Shown here: positions 1-9,794 of the stretch, one piece after another | Numbering within the stretch: position 1 is the stretch's first letter | Layout of the letters: each line of letters starts with the position of its first letter | From: an uncultured Flavobacterium sp. | Lineage (GTDB): Bacteria; Bacteroidota; Bacteroidia; Flavobacteriales; Flavobacteriaceae | Direction: 5' to 3' | DNA length: 64,000 nucleotides | NCBI GenBank assembly: GCA_937773775.1 | Contig: CALJVL010000018.1 | Coordinates: forward strand, 1-64,000 | Made by a program: the position numbers and the translations under genes | The notes under the pieces: model-generated | What the model was told of the DNA's origin: nothing | Database searches by the model: none | The model's input: only the letters and a program-made list of their open reading frames with translations

Positions 1-2
1 GG

Positions 3-2774
3 GATAATGTCATTTTTTCTTTTATTGGTTACAAGAATTCGGTCATTAACTATAACGAACAAAAATCACTAACTGTTTCTTTGGAAGAAGATTCTAATCA
101 GCTTAATGAAGTTATTGTGCAAGTGGGTTATGGAACTGTGAAGAAGAAAGATGCTACAGGTTCTGTTTCTCAAATTTCTTCGGAGGAATTTAATAAAGGG
201 CAAAACGTAACTCCAGAAAGCTTAATTAGTGGTCGTATTGCTGGTGTTAATGTAACTGGAGGAGGAGCTCCTGGAGCTAAAGCAGATATTCGTATCCGTG
301 GAGGGTCTTCACTAAGTGCTTCAAATGAGCCTTTAATCGTTTTAGATGGTTTGCCTTTGAGTAATACTACTCCAAGTGGAGCTACAAGTATTTTGTCAAC
401 GATTGATCCAAATGATATTGAGTCTTTTACAATTCTAAAAGATGCATCTGCAGCAGCAATCTATGGTTCTAGAGCGGCAAATGGTGTAATTGTAATTACT
501 ACTAAAAAAGGTACAAAAGGACGTGTAAAAGTAAGTTTTAGCTCTCAAGTGGGTGTTAATACAGTCGCAAATACGGTTGATGTTTTAAGTACAGATCAAT
601 TTCGTGCTTTAGTAGAAGAAAAAGGATCGGAAGCACAACAAGCTTTGTTAGGCAATGCTAATACAAATTGGCAAGATGAAATTTTTCATACTGCTTTGAC
701 AACTAACAATAACATATCAGTTAGTGGTGCTTTGTTTGATAAATTACCAGTACGATTATCTGTTGGTAATGTTGAGAATCCGGGGATTCTTAAGAACACT
801 TCGTTTGAAAGAACAACTACTTCATTGTCATTAAATCCAGTTTTATTTGATAAGCATTTAAAAATTGATATTAATGGAAATTTATCGTTTGGTAAAAATA
901 GATTTCAAGATGAAGGAGCGATTATAGGCAGTGCCATTGGCTTTGATCCTACGCAATCAGTTTACGATGCAAATTCTCGTTACGGCGGATACTTTGAATG
1001 GTTAGAGGCTAATGGAAATTTACCTCTTTTACCAGCAAGAAACCCTTTCGCAAGATTAAATCAAGATGAAAGAAGGTCTACTTCTACGAGAAAATGGGGG
1101 AATGTTAGATTGGATTATAAACTTCATTTCTTTGAAGATTTGAGAGCTGTTGTTGAGGCAGGAATTGACAGATTTGATAGTAGTGGTTCTACGGAAGTGA
1201 GTACTCAAAGTGTTTTAGGCTTTCAGCCAAAGCCATTTAGCGGTACAGAGTATGTTAATCTAGGGAATTACTCTACTTATACTGATGCGCTTCAAAATAA
1301 AAACTTAAATGCTTATTTTAATTATACTAAAGACTTAGGTAAATTAAAAATTGATGCAACAGCGGGTTATAACTACCAATTGTTTCAAAGAGAAAAATAC
1401 CAATCAGGAGAAATTAGACAACCAAATCCGAATGAAGATGTTGCTACAGACCCAGATATTAACTTGCAATCTTATTTTGGACGTTTAAATTTAGGGTTTG
1501 ATAGCCGCTATTTATTAACTGTTAATTACCGTAGAGACGGAACTTCACGTTTTTCTAAAGAAAATAGATGGGGTAATTTTTCAGGAGGTGCTTTTGCATG
1601 GAACGTATCTGAAGAATCATTTTTAAAAGATAATTCGACACTCTCTAATTTGAAATTAAGAGTTGGATACGGTACTACCGGGCAACAAGATATTTCGGCA
1701 CAATATGATTATTTAAGAAGAGTAACGCTTGGTACAATTAATTCACAGTATATTTTTGGAAATACCGTTTATTCTACAGCCAGACCAGAAGGATATAACG
1801 AGAATATCAAGTGGGAAGAATTAGCTGAGATGAACTTGGGTCTAGATTATGGATTCTTCAACAATAGAATTACGGGCTCAATCAACTACTTTGACAAGGA
1901 ATCCACTGATTTACTGGCAGATATTGCAGTTCCTGATGGCGCAAATCTTAGAAATCAAGGTTTCTTTAACGTTGGAAGTGTAAGAACAAAAGGGGTGGAG
2001 TTTAGTATCGAGGCAGATATCATTAAAAATGATAATTTGAATTGGAACGTTGCTTTCAATACTACTTTTATAGATCAAAAAATTGCTGGATTAGGAATTA
2101 CTGTTCCAGGATTTGAAGGTTACCTTGCAGGTGATAATATTGCAGGAGGTAATGGTAATAAAGTTTTAATTAACTCTGTTGGATATGCTCCAAATTCATT
2201 TTTTGTGTATGAGCAATTATACGATGCTGACAAAAGACCAATACAAGGTGCTTATGTAGATAGAAATGCTGATGGAAAAATAGATACCGAAGATCGCTAT
2301 AGATTTCATAAAGCAGCACCAGATCATACCTTTGGTCTATTCTCTACTTTAAACTATAAAAAGTTTGACTTTACAATGAACTGGAGAGCAAGTTTAGGAA
2401 ATTATATTTTTGATAATGTGAGTTCTAATTTAGGTTATTCAGATGCTGGGTTAAGAAGACAAACTGACTTGTCTAATATAAGTTCAGATTATAATAATAC
2501 TGGGTTTAATTTTGAAGATAATGGTACGCAACGTTATTTGTCTAATTATTTTGTAAAAGATGCTTCATTTATAAAATTAGATAATGTAACTGTTGGATAT
2601 ACTTTAGACAAAAGCATATTGAAATCGGCTACCTTGAGGTTTACAGCTGGAGTTCAAAATGTTTTAACATTAACAAAGTATAATGGATTAGATCCAGAAA
2701 GATTTAATGGAATTGACAATAATGTTTACCCTAGAGCTAGAACTTTCTTGTTTGGAGTGAATGCCAATTTCTAA
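3..2774 (+). CDS. SusC/RagA-family TonB-dependent outer-membrane receptor (5' partial)
   Basis: The frame is open from the first bases of the window, so the true start lies upstream. The first 25 or so residues resemble the end of a carboxypeptidase-regulatory-like domain. They are followed by the typical SusC junction (LNEVIVQVGYGTVKKKD) and a plug domain with DIRIRGGSS and AAIYGSRAANGVIVITTKKG. The rest is a long beta-barrel ending in an aromatic (VNANF). Family knowledge: SusC proteins import oligosaccharides across the outer membrane using TonB energy, with a SusD lid. The SusD gene starts 37 bases downstream and an amylase follows, which suggests alpha-glucan (maltodextrin) import. The substrate assignment is inference. 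Confidence 0.95.
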   Translation, partial: DNVIFSFIGYKNSVINYNEQKSLTVSLEEDSNQLNEVIVQVGYGTVKKKDATGSVSQISSEEFNKGQNVTPESLISGRIAGVNVTGGGAPGAKADIRIRGGSSLSASNEPLIVLDGLPLSNTTPSGATSILSTIDPNDIESFTILKDASAAAIYGSRAANGVIVITTKKGTKGRVKVSFSSQVGVNTVANTVDVLSTDQFRALVEEKGSEAQQALLGNANTNWQDEIFHTALTTNNNISVSGALFDKLPVRLSVGNVENPGILKNTSFERTTTSLSLNPVLFDKHLKIDINGNLSFGKNRFQDEGAIIGSAIGFDPTQSVYDANSRYGGYFEWLEANGNLPLLPARNPFARLNQDERRSTSTRKWGNVRLDYKLHFFEDLRAVVEAGIDRFDSSGSTEVSTQSVLGFQPKPFSGTEYVNLGNYSTYTDALQNKNLNAYFNYTKDLGKLKIDATAGYNYQLFQREKYQSGEIRQPNPNEDVATDPDINLQSYFGRLNLGFDSRYLLTVNYRRDGTSRFSKENRWGNFSGGAFAWNVSEESFLKDNSTLSNLKLRVGYGTTGQQDISAQYDYLRRVTLGTINSQYIFGNTVYSTARPEGYNENIKWEELAEMNLGLDYGFFNNRITGSINYFDKESTDLLADIAVPDGANLRNQGFFNVGSVRTKGVEFSIEADIIKNDNLNWNVAFNTTFIDQKIAGLGITVPGFEGYLAGDNIAGGNGNKVLINSVGYAPNSFFVYEQLYDADKRPIQGAYVDRNADGKIDTEDRYRFHKAAPDHTFGLFSTLNYKKFDFTMNWRASLGNYIFDNVSSNLGYSDAGLRRQTDLSNISSDYNNTGFNFEDNGTQRYLSNYFVKDASFIKLDNVTVGYTLDKSILKSATLRFTAGVQNVLTLTKYNGLDPERFNGIDNNVYPRARTFLFGVNANF

Positions 2775-2811
2775 AAAGTAAACTGAAAAAAAATTTTTAA
2801 AAACAAACAAA

Positions 2812-4419
2812 ATGAAAATATCATTTAAACATATATCTTATTTTCTCCTATTTATTTTAGGGTTGAATATGACGCTTATTTCGTGTACGAGCGACTTAGA
2901 TGTGACGCCGGGCGACGATGATGAATTTTTATCTGAAACTTTCTTTCAAGATCCAGCATCATACAAACAAGTATTAGCAAAATTATACGCAGGATTGTAT
3001 GTAGGGGGTAATGATGGAGATGGAGCAGCAGATATTGCCGGACTTGGAGGAGACTTTAGTAGTTACTTACGTTTGCTTTTTGTAACGCAAGAACTTCCAA
3101 CAGATGAAGCAATCATTGCTTGGGCAGATGGTACTTTGCCAACAATGAATGCTCAAACTTGGTCGCCTGCCAATGAATTTTTGGCGGGAACTTTTTCAAG
3201 AGCATTTTATGAAATTAGTATTGCTAACGAGTTTTTGAGACAAACTACAGATGAGAAGTTATCTGCTCGAGGTGTTGATGCAAGTTTGAAAGGGGAAATT
3301 GCTACATTTAGAGCTGAGGCTCGTTTCTTAAGAGCCTATTCATATTATAATTTAATGGACTTGTTCGGGAATGTGCCTATTACAACAGAGAATGACCCTG
3401 TTGGGTTCTTTTACCCAGAACAAAAAACAAGGGCAGAGGTTTTTGCTTTTGTTGAATCTGAATTGAAAGACTTAGATAATAGCTTGGCTACTTCTAGAAC
3501 TAATGAATACGGTAGAGTAGATAAAACAGCAGCTAAATTTTTATTGGCTCAGATTTACCTAAACGCTAAAGTGTATATTGGAGAAGATAAGTTTAATGAA
3601 GCAGCAACATTGTCTAACGACATTATTACCAGTTCAGGATATACATTTGCTAATGTAGCTTACAAGGATTTGTTTTCGGCTGATAACAATAGAAATGGAG
3701 CGCAAAGCGAATTTATTTTTCCAATTGTAAGTGATGGTAATGCCATCAGAGCTACAGGTGGAGGAATGAGTTTCATCATGCATGCCTCAATAGGCGGAAG
3801 TATGGATGCTGCATCACGCGGTATGGACGGTGGATGGCAAGGAATCAGAACTCGTAAAGAGTTTGTTAATCTTTTTCCTGACGCAAATGGAATTGCTGAC
3901 AAAAGAGGTACATTTTACACAGAGGGTCAAGAATTGAATATTGCTAATGTTGGAACTTTTACAGATGGTTATGCTGTAACAAAATATATTAATGTAAACG
4001 CGGACGGTTCAGCAGCTCAGAGAAATGATATTCCAGATATTGACTTTCCAATGTTCAGATTGACGGATGTTTATTTAATGTATGCTGAGGCAACTCTTAG
4101 AGGAGCTACTAGTGGTAATACAGCAACGGCTTTAGGGTATGTAAATAAAATTAGAGCTAGAGCAAATGCACAGGCAATTACTACTGCAGGATTAACACTT
4201 GACTTCATTTTGGATGAAAGAGGAAGAGAATTGTTTTGGGAGTGCCACAGAAGAACCGATTTGATTCGTTTTGGAAAATTTACAGGAGGATCTAAAATTT
4301 GGCAATGGAAAGGTGGTTCTATTAATGGAAGCGCAACTGCATCATACAGAGATTTGATGCCTATTCCAGCAAGAAATATTCAAGCTAATCCAACATTAAA
4401 ACAAAATCCAGGATACTAA
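2812..4419 (+). CDS. SusD/RagB-family nutrient-binding outer-membrane lipoprotein
   Basis: A 535-residue protein with a lipoprotein signal ending LISC, Cys25 being the predicted lipidated residue. Acidic residues follow the Cys, as in surface-exported Flavobacteriia lipoproteins. The SusD fold shows in the TPR-like helical region (FRAEARFLRAYSYYNLMDLFG) and the C-terminal RGRELFWECHRRTDLIRFGKF and DLMPIPARNIQANP motifs. It forms the binding lid over the upstream SusC receptor. It is 37 bases after that gene and clearly co-transcribed. No frameshift or odd feature is seen. Glucan as substrate is inferred from the neighbouring GH13 enzyme. Confidence 0.95.
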   Translation: MKISFKHISYFLLFILGLNMTLISCTSDLDVTPGDDDEFLSETFFQDPASYKQVLAKLYAGLYVGGNDGDGAADIAGLGGDFSSYLRLLFVTQELPTDEAIIAWADGTLPTMNAQTWSPANEFLAGTFSRAFYEISIANEFLRQTTDEKLSARGVDASLKGEIATFRAEARFLRAYSYYNLMDLFGNVPITTENDPVGFFYPEQKTRAEVFAFVESELKDLDNSLATSRTNEYGRVDKTAAKFLLAQIYLNAKVYIGEDKFNEAATLSNDIITSSGYTFANVAYKDLFSADNNRNGAQSEFIFPIVSDGNAIRATGGGMSFIMHASIGGSMDAASRGMDGGWQGIRTRKEFVNLFPDANGIADKRGTFYTEGQELNIANVGTFTDGYAVTKYINVNADGSAAQRNDIPDIDFPMFRLTDVYLMYAEATLRGATSGNTATALGYVNKIRARANAQAITTAGLTLDFILDERGRELFWECHRRTDLIRFGKFTGGSKIWQWKGGSINGSATASYRDLMPIPARNIQANPTLKQNPGY

Positions 4420-4443
4420 CTAACCATATAAAATTATAAAAAA

Positions 4444-5556
4444 ATGAAAAACAACTATAAAATTTTAATCGCATTCATTAGTGTACTGCTGGTATCATGT
4501 AATGCAGATGATGTAGAAAGTAGACCAGTTATTGAATCAGTTTCTACACCTGAGTTGATGGCTCCAGAAACGGCTAAACAGTATGTTTTAACTGAAGAAA
4601 ACGGGGCGAAAGAGGTTGATAGATTCGTATGGTCAGCGGCAAAGTATTCTGACAATGTTGTAGTTGAATACACACTTTTAATGGATGTAAAAGATGGTAA
4701 TTTTACAAATGCTTTAACTCTTGCGACTACAAGTAATAGTACCCAAGTTGCGATTCTTGTAAAAGATTTGAATCAGACCGCTATTGAATTAGGAGCAGAG
4801 CCAGGTGTACCAACTTTGTTTGATGTGAAAGTTAAATCAAGTGTTTCAGGTGCAGTTCCTATGATTTCTGAAAATTCAATTACAATTAGTGTGAATGCTT
4901 ATTCTGGATTAGTTCCTTATGCTTTCATAGATTGGTACTTAGTAGGCGGTGCTGTTGAGGGAGGTTGGGATAATAATGCAGATACTGTTCATCAACCAAT
5001 GTTTAGAGGTGGGGTGAACTCTAATGTTTATAAATTTACGGGTTATTTTCTTGCAGGTAATTTCAAGCTAATTTCAGTTAAAGGAAGTTGGGCTTCTCAA
5101 TTAGGTAATGCAGGAAGCGGTGCTATAGAAATTAAGGATAATGCCGGTGAGTTTGCTATTTCTACTGCGGGTTATTATACTTTTACCTTCAATACTACCG
5201 CTCTAACATATACTTTAGTTCCTTTCAATGTTGCTAGTGCTTCGCTGTATTCTAGAATTGGTTTCTTAGGTTCTTCTCGAACAGGAACAGACGCAGGGTG
5301 GAATGGTGATGATACTTCCATGACAGTATCTCCATTTAATTCTCATACTTGGTCATTATCAGTTTCGTTGTATGATGGTAAAGGAAAATTTAGAGCAAAT
5401 AATATGTGGGATACTAGTTGGGGAGGAGATACTTCTTTTTCAGGGTTTACGGGTAATGGAGCCACTGCAGGAGATATTCCAGTAGCAAAATCTAAGTATA
5501 AGGTTTACTTTAATGATTTAGATGGAAGTTATTTGATGGTACCTAATCAAGAATAA
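4444..5556 (+). CDS. SusE/SusF-like starch-binding outer-membrane lipoprotein
   Basis: A 370-residue predicted lipoprotein (signal ending LLVSC, Cys19, then acidic NADDVES). The N-terminal 150 or so residues match the SusE domain layout (PELMAPETAKQYVLTEENG, FVWSAAKY). Two later beta-rich modules contain repeated W-x-N-G/W-x-D patterns (GGWDNNADT, DAGWNGDDTS, NMWDTSWGGDTS) typical of SusE/SusF carbohydrate-binding modules. Third in the SusC-SusD-SusE order, 24 bases after SusD. In the family such proteins hold starch at the cell surface and aid but do not catalyse breakdown. It is somewhat short against Bacteroides SusE/F, suggesting two rather than three binding modules. Confidence 0.85.
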   Translation: MKNNYKILIAFISVLLVSCNADDVESRPVIESVSTPELMAPETAKQYVLTEENGAKEVDRFVWSAAKYSDNVVVEYTLLMDVKDGNFTNALTLATTSNSTQVAILVKDLNQTAIELGAEPGVPTLFDVKVKSSVSGAVPMISENSITISVNAYSGLVPYAFIDWYLVGGAVEGGWDNNADTVHQPMFRGGVNSNVYKFTGYFLAGNFKLISVKGSWASQLGNAGSGAIEIKDNAGEFAISTAGYYTFTFNTTALTYTLVPFNVASASLYSRIGFLGSSRTGTDAGWNGDDTSMTVSPFNSHTWSLSVSLYDGKGKFRANNMWDTSWGGDTSFSGFTGNGATAGDIPVAKSKYKVYFNDLDGSYLMVPNQE

Positions 5557-5570
5557 TTTTTTAAATTTGA

Positions 5571-5600
5571 AAGGGCTGTCTTATGGATAGCCCTTTTTTT
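5571..5600 (+). terminator. Rho-independent terminator after susE-like gene
   Basis: AGGGCTGTC, a TTAT loop, then GATAGCCCT followed by a run of seven T. It sits 14 bases after the SusE-like stop and 14 bases before the amylase start. It may reduce, rather than end, transcription into the amylase gene. Confidence 0.85.
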
Positions 5601-5613
5601 ATAAACAAATGTT

Positions 5614-8600
5614 ATGAAAAAAACTTTACTCTTATTTCTATTATTAACAGCTTCTGTTTTTGCGCAACAACAAACAGTTACCTATAGTATTAATCCAGCT
5701 ACTTTTGAGGAAGCCACAGCTATTACAATTACTATCAATGGTAGTAGTGTTGATGAGGCTGCTTGGGGAGTGACAGCTAATGCATTATACATGTGGACTT
5801 GGTCTTTTGACATCAATGATGCGAACAGTATTGATTGTCCTACTAACGGGGCATGGACTTCTTCTAACGAGGCAAATAAGTTTATATATAATCCAGGTTC
5901 AGATACTTACACTAAGAATCTTACGCCAAACAACTTTTATAATAGAAATGGAATAGGTAGAATAGGTTTCCTTATCAAAGCGAAGGATGGAACGGGAGAT
6001 AAAAAATCGCAAGATAATTTTGTTGAAGTTGGTGCCTATCAAGTTACACTAAATTCACCCGCAGAAAATGGTTCAACCATTATTGCATCCGGTGGAAGTT
6101 TGAGTATTTCATCTACCAATACAGCAGGGAATGCGAGTTACGTATTAAAGGCAAACGGGACCACTTTAAATACCAATGCAGCTACTTCTAGCTATACTTA
6201 TATGCATACGAATATTACTGGGAATCAAAATTACGAACTGCAAGTTACGCAAGGAACAACGGTAATTACTAAAAAGTTTAGTGCTCTAGTAAATCCAAAT
6301 GTGGTTAGTGAATCCATGAATGCGAGTTTATTAGACGGAATCAATTACAATGCTGGTGACGCTACCAAAGCAACTTTAGTTCTAGATGCACCCTTAAAGG
6401 ATTTTATATATGTAGCCGGTAGTTTCAATAACTGGCAGCCTACCGGCGCTTTTGCCATGAAAAAGGATCCTGGCTCAGGAAAATTTTGGTTGGAACTAAC
6501 TGGATTGACATCAGGTACAAATTATACCTATCAATATTGGGTGGTTGATGCCACCCCTATTGCAGGTACACCGTCTTTGGTAAAAACAGCCGATCCCTAT
6601 TCTACATTGGTTTTGTCGCCAGATGATGATCCTTCTATTCCAGCGTTAAGTTATCCTAATCGTCCTGTTTATCCAGCAGGTCAACAAAGAGATGTGACTG
6701 TGTTGCAAACAGGAAAGACTGCATATCCATGGAGTACAGCAACTACTAATTTTGTAAAACCAGAAAAAGAGAAATTGGTAGTTTATGAGCTATTGGTTCG
6801 CGATTTTGATGCTGCCAGAACTTATCAAAGTGTAATTGATAGAATGGATTATTTCAAAAATCTAAAGATAAACGCCATCGAGTTATTGCCTGTAATGGAA
6901 TTTGAGGGCAATGAAAGCTGGGGGTACAACACTTCCTTTCATATGGCTTTGGATAAATTCTATGGCACTTCTGATAAGTTAAAAGAATTTATAGATTTAT
7001 GCCATCAAAACGGAATTGCCGTAATTCTGGATGTTGCATTAAATCACGCTTTCGGAAGAAACCCTATGGTGCGTATGTGGATGAATGATCCTGATGGTGA
7101 CGGATGGGGTTCGCCATCAGCTGAAAATCCGTATTTCAATACTGAAGCTATGCACAGTTATAATGTAGGGAGTGACTTTAATCATCAGTTACCAAGAACG
7201 CAAAACTATGTAAAAAGAGTAGTGAAACAATGGATAGAAGAGTATAAAATTGATGGGTTTCGTTGGGATTTAACTAAAGGTTTTACCCAAAATTGTCCTT
7301 CAAGTGTTGCAGGTGGTCAAGATAATTGTACCAATGCTTATCAACAAGATAGGGTAAAAGTTTTAAAATCATATGCTGATTATTCGTGGAGTTTAGACCC
7401 AACACATTATACAATTTTCGAGCATCTAGGAACGAACCAAGAAGAACAGCAATGGGCTAATTACCGTGTTTCTGGAGATGCAGACGGGATTAGTAAAGGA
7501 ATAATGATGTGGGGTAAAATGACTGATTTTTATAATCAATTATCAATGGGATATGCTTCAAATATTTCTGGAATGACTAGTGAAAGTAGAGGATTTACAG
7601 CAAACAGATTAATGGGGTATGCAGAGAGTCATGATGAAGAGCGCTTGATGTATAAAAATTTACAGTCTGGAAATAGTGCAAACACAGCTCATAATGTGAA
7701 AACATTAGACGTTGCCTTGTCAAGAATGTCAGCTATTGGAGCCGTTTCTTTATTAGTTCCAGGACCAAAAATGATTTGGCATTTTGGTGAACTTGGCTGG
7801 GATACTTCAATATTTAGTTGCAATAATGGAACCGTAAATACTTCTTCGGATGCTTTTGCTGGGGATTGTAAGTTAGATACTAAACCACAACCACAATGGG
7901 CAAACAATTGGTTAGCTAAGAGTACTAGAGGTAAGATTTATACGGATTGGGCAAAAATGATTACGTTAAAAACGATTGAACCTGTTTTTATAGGAACAGC
8001 AACCATAAACAATAGCGCTTCTTTGTCACAAAATATTAAAATTACTAACTCTGCCTTGGCCACAACGCAACTAAAGGATGTCGTTATCATGGCTAATTTT
8101 GATGTCACGGTTCAAAATGTTGCGTCTGGTTTTCCTTACGCAGGAATTTGGTATAACTTGATGGACGATTCTTCTATTAATATTACAGATGTAAACAAAG
8201 CAATTTCTATTCCGGCAGGTGGATATAAAGTCTACGGAAATAAGAAATCGGTGTTAGCTGATGCGAATTTTACTTTGGCGTCAAATAATTTTTCTATCGA
8301 ATCAAGAAGCGAATCCTGTATCAACGAAAATAATGGTGAAATAATAATCAATGCAGTTAAAACCCATCCTTACGTAGCTACAATAAACGGAAAGACTTAT
8401 GATTTCGTGGATAATATCTTATCAATAAAAAATTTAGCTCCTGGTACTTATAATGGAAAAATCTCAGTAAAGGGGGAGGATTTTGAACAAGATTTTACAG
8501 CTGTTGTTTTGCAGGGCAAAACCATTACGGGAAAATCGACTTTTATTTCTAACAAGCTTTCTATAGAAATAGTGGAAGGAACAGTTCCTTATAAAATTTT

Positions 8601-8970
8601 TGTAAATGGAAATGAGCAATTCGAAACATCTTCGTCGGCTTTCTTGGTAGATGTAAAAAAAGGAGATTTTATACAAGTGAAAACTGCTAAACTTTGTGAA
8701 GGAATATATGCTAAAGGAATTGATGATTTAATTGGACTCGTTTCATCCTATCCAAATCCTACGAGTGGTAAATTTGAAATTTCATTAACCACTACTAGAA
8801 AAGAGATTATTATTGATTTGTACACATTAGACTCTCAATTAATTTCAAAAAGAACCTATACAGTTTTAAACGAAAAAGCACAGTTAAATATTGAAAATCA
8901 AGCTGCGGGAGTTTATATTGCGAAAGTATACTTAGACACTCCTGTATATCTGAAAATCGTAAAAAAATAA
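5614..8970 (+). CDS. Secreted GH13 alpha-amylase with T9SS sorting domain
   Basis: An 1118-residue protein with a Sec signal (MKKTLLLFLLLTASVFA-QQ). Residues about 20-240 are beta-rich. A CBM48-like module lies near 255-325 (VAGSFNNWQP). The GH13 barrel starts near 390 (VYELLVRDF), with DVALNH at 473-478 and the nucleophile Asp552 in DGFRWDL. Glu603 (FEHLG) is the probable acid/base and Asp674 (ESHDEE) the third carboxylate. The last 75 residues (from YPNPTSGKFEISL) form a type A T9SS C-terminal domain, so secretion and cell-surface attachment by T9SS is likely. This contrasts with Bacteroides SusG, which is a lipoprotein. Probable job: cutting starch or glycogen at the surface to feed the SusC/D importer. 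Confidence 0.93.
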   Translation: MKKTLLLFLLLTASVFAQQQTVTYSINPATFEEATAITITINGSSVDEAAWGVTANALYMWTWSFDINDANSIDCPTNGAWTSSNEANKFIYNPGSDTYTKNLTPNNFYNRNGIGRIGFLIKAKDGTGDKKSQDNFVEVGAYQVTLNSPAENGSTIIASGGSLSISSTNTAGNASYVLKANGTTLNTNAATSSYTYMHTNITGNQNYELQVTQGTTVITKKFSALVNPNVVSESMNASLLDGINYNAGDATKATLVLDAPLKDFIYVAGSFNNWQPTGAFAMKKDPGSGKFWLELTGLTSGTNYTYQYWVVDATPIAGTPSLVKTADPYSTLVLSPDDDPSIPALSYPNRPVYPAGQQRDVTVLQTGKTAYPWSTATTNFVKPEKEKLVVYELLVRDFDAARTYQSVIDRMDYFKNLKINAIELLPVMEFEGNESWGYNTSFHMALDKFYGTSDKLKEFIDLCHQNGIAVILDVALNHAFGRNPMVRMWMNDPDGDGWGSPSAENPYFNTEAMHSYNVGSDFNHQLPRTQNYVKRVVKQWIEEYKIDGFRWDLTKGFTQNCPSSVAGGQDNCTNAYQQDRVKVLKSYADYSWSLDPTHYTIFEHLGTNQEEQQWANYRVSGDADGISKGIMMWGKMTDFYNQLSMGYASNISGMTSESRGFTANRLMGYAESHDEERLMYKNLQSGNSANTAHNVKTLDVALSRMSAIGAVSLLVPGPKMIWHFGELGWDTSIFSCNNGTVNTSSDAFAGDCKLDTKPQPQWANNWLAKSTRGKIYTDWAKMITLKTIEPVFIGTATINNSASLSQNIKITNSALATTQLKDVVIMANFDVTVQNVASGFPYAGIWYNLMDDSSINITDVNKAISIPAGGYKVYGNKKSVLADANFTLASNNFSIESRSESCINENNGEIIINAVKTHPYVATINGKTYDFVDNILSIKNLAPGTYNGKISVKGEDFEQDFTAVVLQGKTITGKSTFISNKLSIEIVEGTVPYKIFVNGNEQFETSSSAFLVDVKKGDFIQVKTAKLCEGIYAKGIDDLIGLVSSYPNPTSGKFEISLTTTRKEIIIDLYTLDSQLISKRTYTVLNEKAQLNIENQAAGVYIAKVYLDTPVYLKIVKK

Positions 8971-8972
8971 AA

Positions 8973-9662
8973 ATGAAAAAATTTATATATATATCTGTAA
9001 TTAGTTTTTTGATAATTTCTTGTGGTGGAGGGAGCGATTCTGGCACTGTCGCTGAAAATGTGGCGCCTACTGTACCTACTTTAATTACTCCAGTAAACAA
9101 CAAACTATGTGTTGATAATTCACTTAATTTTGAATGGAGTACATCTGTAGATTCTGATAAGGATCCTATTGTTTACCTAATACAAGTTGCAAAAGACAAT
9201 CAATTTGCACAAATTGTAAAGACATTAGAAGGTACAGCAAATTCTCAAAATATACTATTAGAGAAAGAAGTGGCTTACTATTGGAGAGTTAAAGCAACGG
9301 ATAGTAAAGCACTGTCAAGTAATTATTCTGAGGTGTTCAAATTCTACACACAAGGTGAAGCAGTAATAAATCATTTGCCTTTTTCACCAGAATTGGTACA
9401 ACCTGCTTTAAATGCTTTGTTAAATACAACGACTGCGACATTGAATTGGAATGCAACAGATTTTGATAATGAAGATAGTCTTAGATATGATGTTTATTTT
9501 GGGACAAATAATCCCCCAACATCTAAAGTTAGCACAAACCAAACTGAAAAAACAGTAGAAGTCAACTTAGCTGCTTCAACAGTCTATTATTGGAAAGTAG
9601 TTGTAAAAGATGACAATGGTGGTGAGATAGTTGGGCAAACTTGGACCTTTAAAACAAATTGA
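8973..9662 (+). CDS. Lipoprotein with two fibronectin type III-like domains
   Basis: A 229-residue protein with lipoprotein signal ending IISC (Cys17) followed by GGGSDSG. Two similar beta-sandwich modules follow, at about 30-130 and 135-229. Each has the pattern P-x-L-x-x-P-x-N, an LxFEW or LNWNA strand, and a YYWRVKATD or YYWKVVVKDD strand, as in FN3-like domains. It starts two bases after the amylase stop, so it is co-transcribed. Role unknown: it could be a surface glucan-binding or spacer protein of the Sus locus. It ends with TGA, just before strong terminators. Confidence 0.8.
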   Translation: MKKFIYISVISFLIISCGGGSDSGTVAENVAPTVPTLITPVNNKLCVDNSLNFEWSTSVDSDKDPIVYLIQVAKDNQFAQIVKTLEGTANSQNILLEKEVAYYWRVKATDSKALSSNYSEVFKFYTQGEAVINHLPFSPELVQPALNALLNTTTATLNWNATDFDNEDSLRYDVYFGTNNPPTSKVSTNQTEKTVEVNLAASTVYYWKVVVKDDNGGEIVGQTWTFKTN

Positions 9663-9693
9663 GACTTTTTATTAAGTTGGTTTTGGTAAAAAA

Positions 9694-9730
9694 CAGCTGC
9701 AAGTTAAATATTTGCAGCTGTATCTTTTTT
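9694..9730 (+). terminator. Terminator closing the Sus-like locus
   Basis: Perfect inverted repeat CAGCTGCAA / TTGCAGCTG followed by a T run. It lies 30 bases after the FN3 lipoprotein stop. Confidence 0.9.
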
Positions 9731-9732
9731 AT

Positions 9733-9765
9733 AAAAAAAAGCTGCTTCATTAATGAAGTAGCTTT
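9733..9765 (-). terminator. Terminator of the acs operon
   Basis: On the minus strand the 12-base stem AAGCTACTTCAT / ATGAAGCAGCTT (one G-T pair) is followed by eight T. It lies back to back with the plus-strand terminator of the Sus locus, 30 bases beyond the acs stop. Confidence 0.9.
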
Positions 9766-9794
9766 CAACTACAATTAAAGACTTAAATTTAAGC

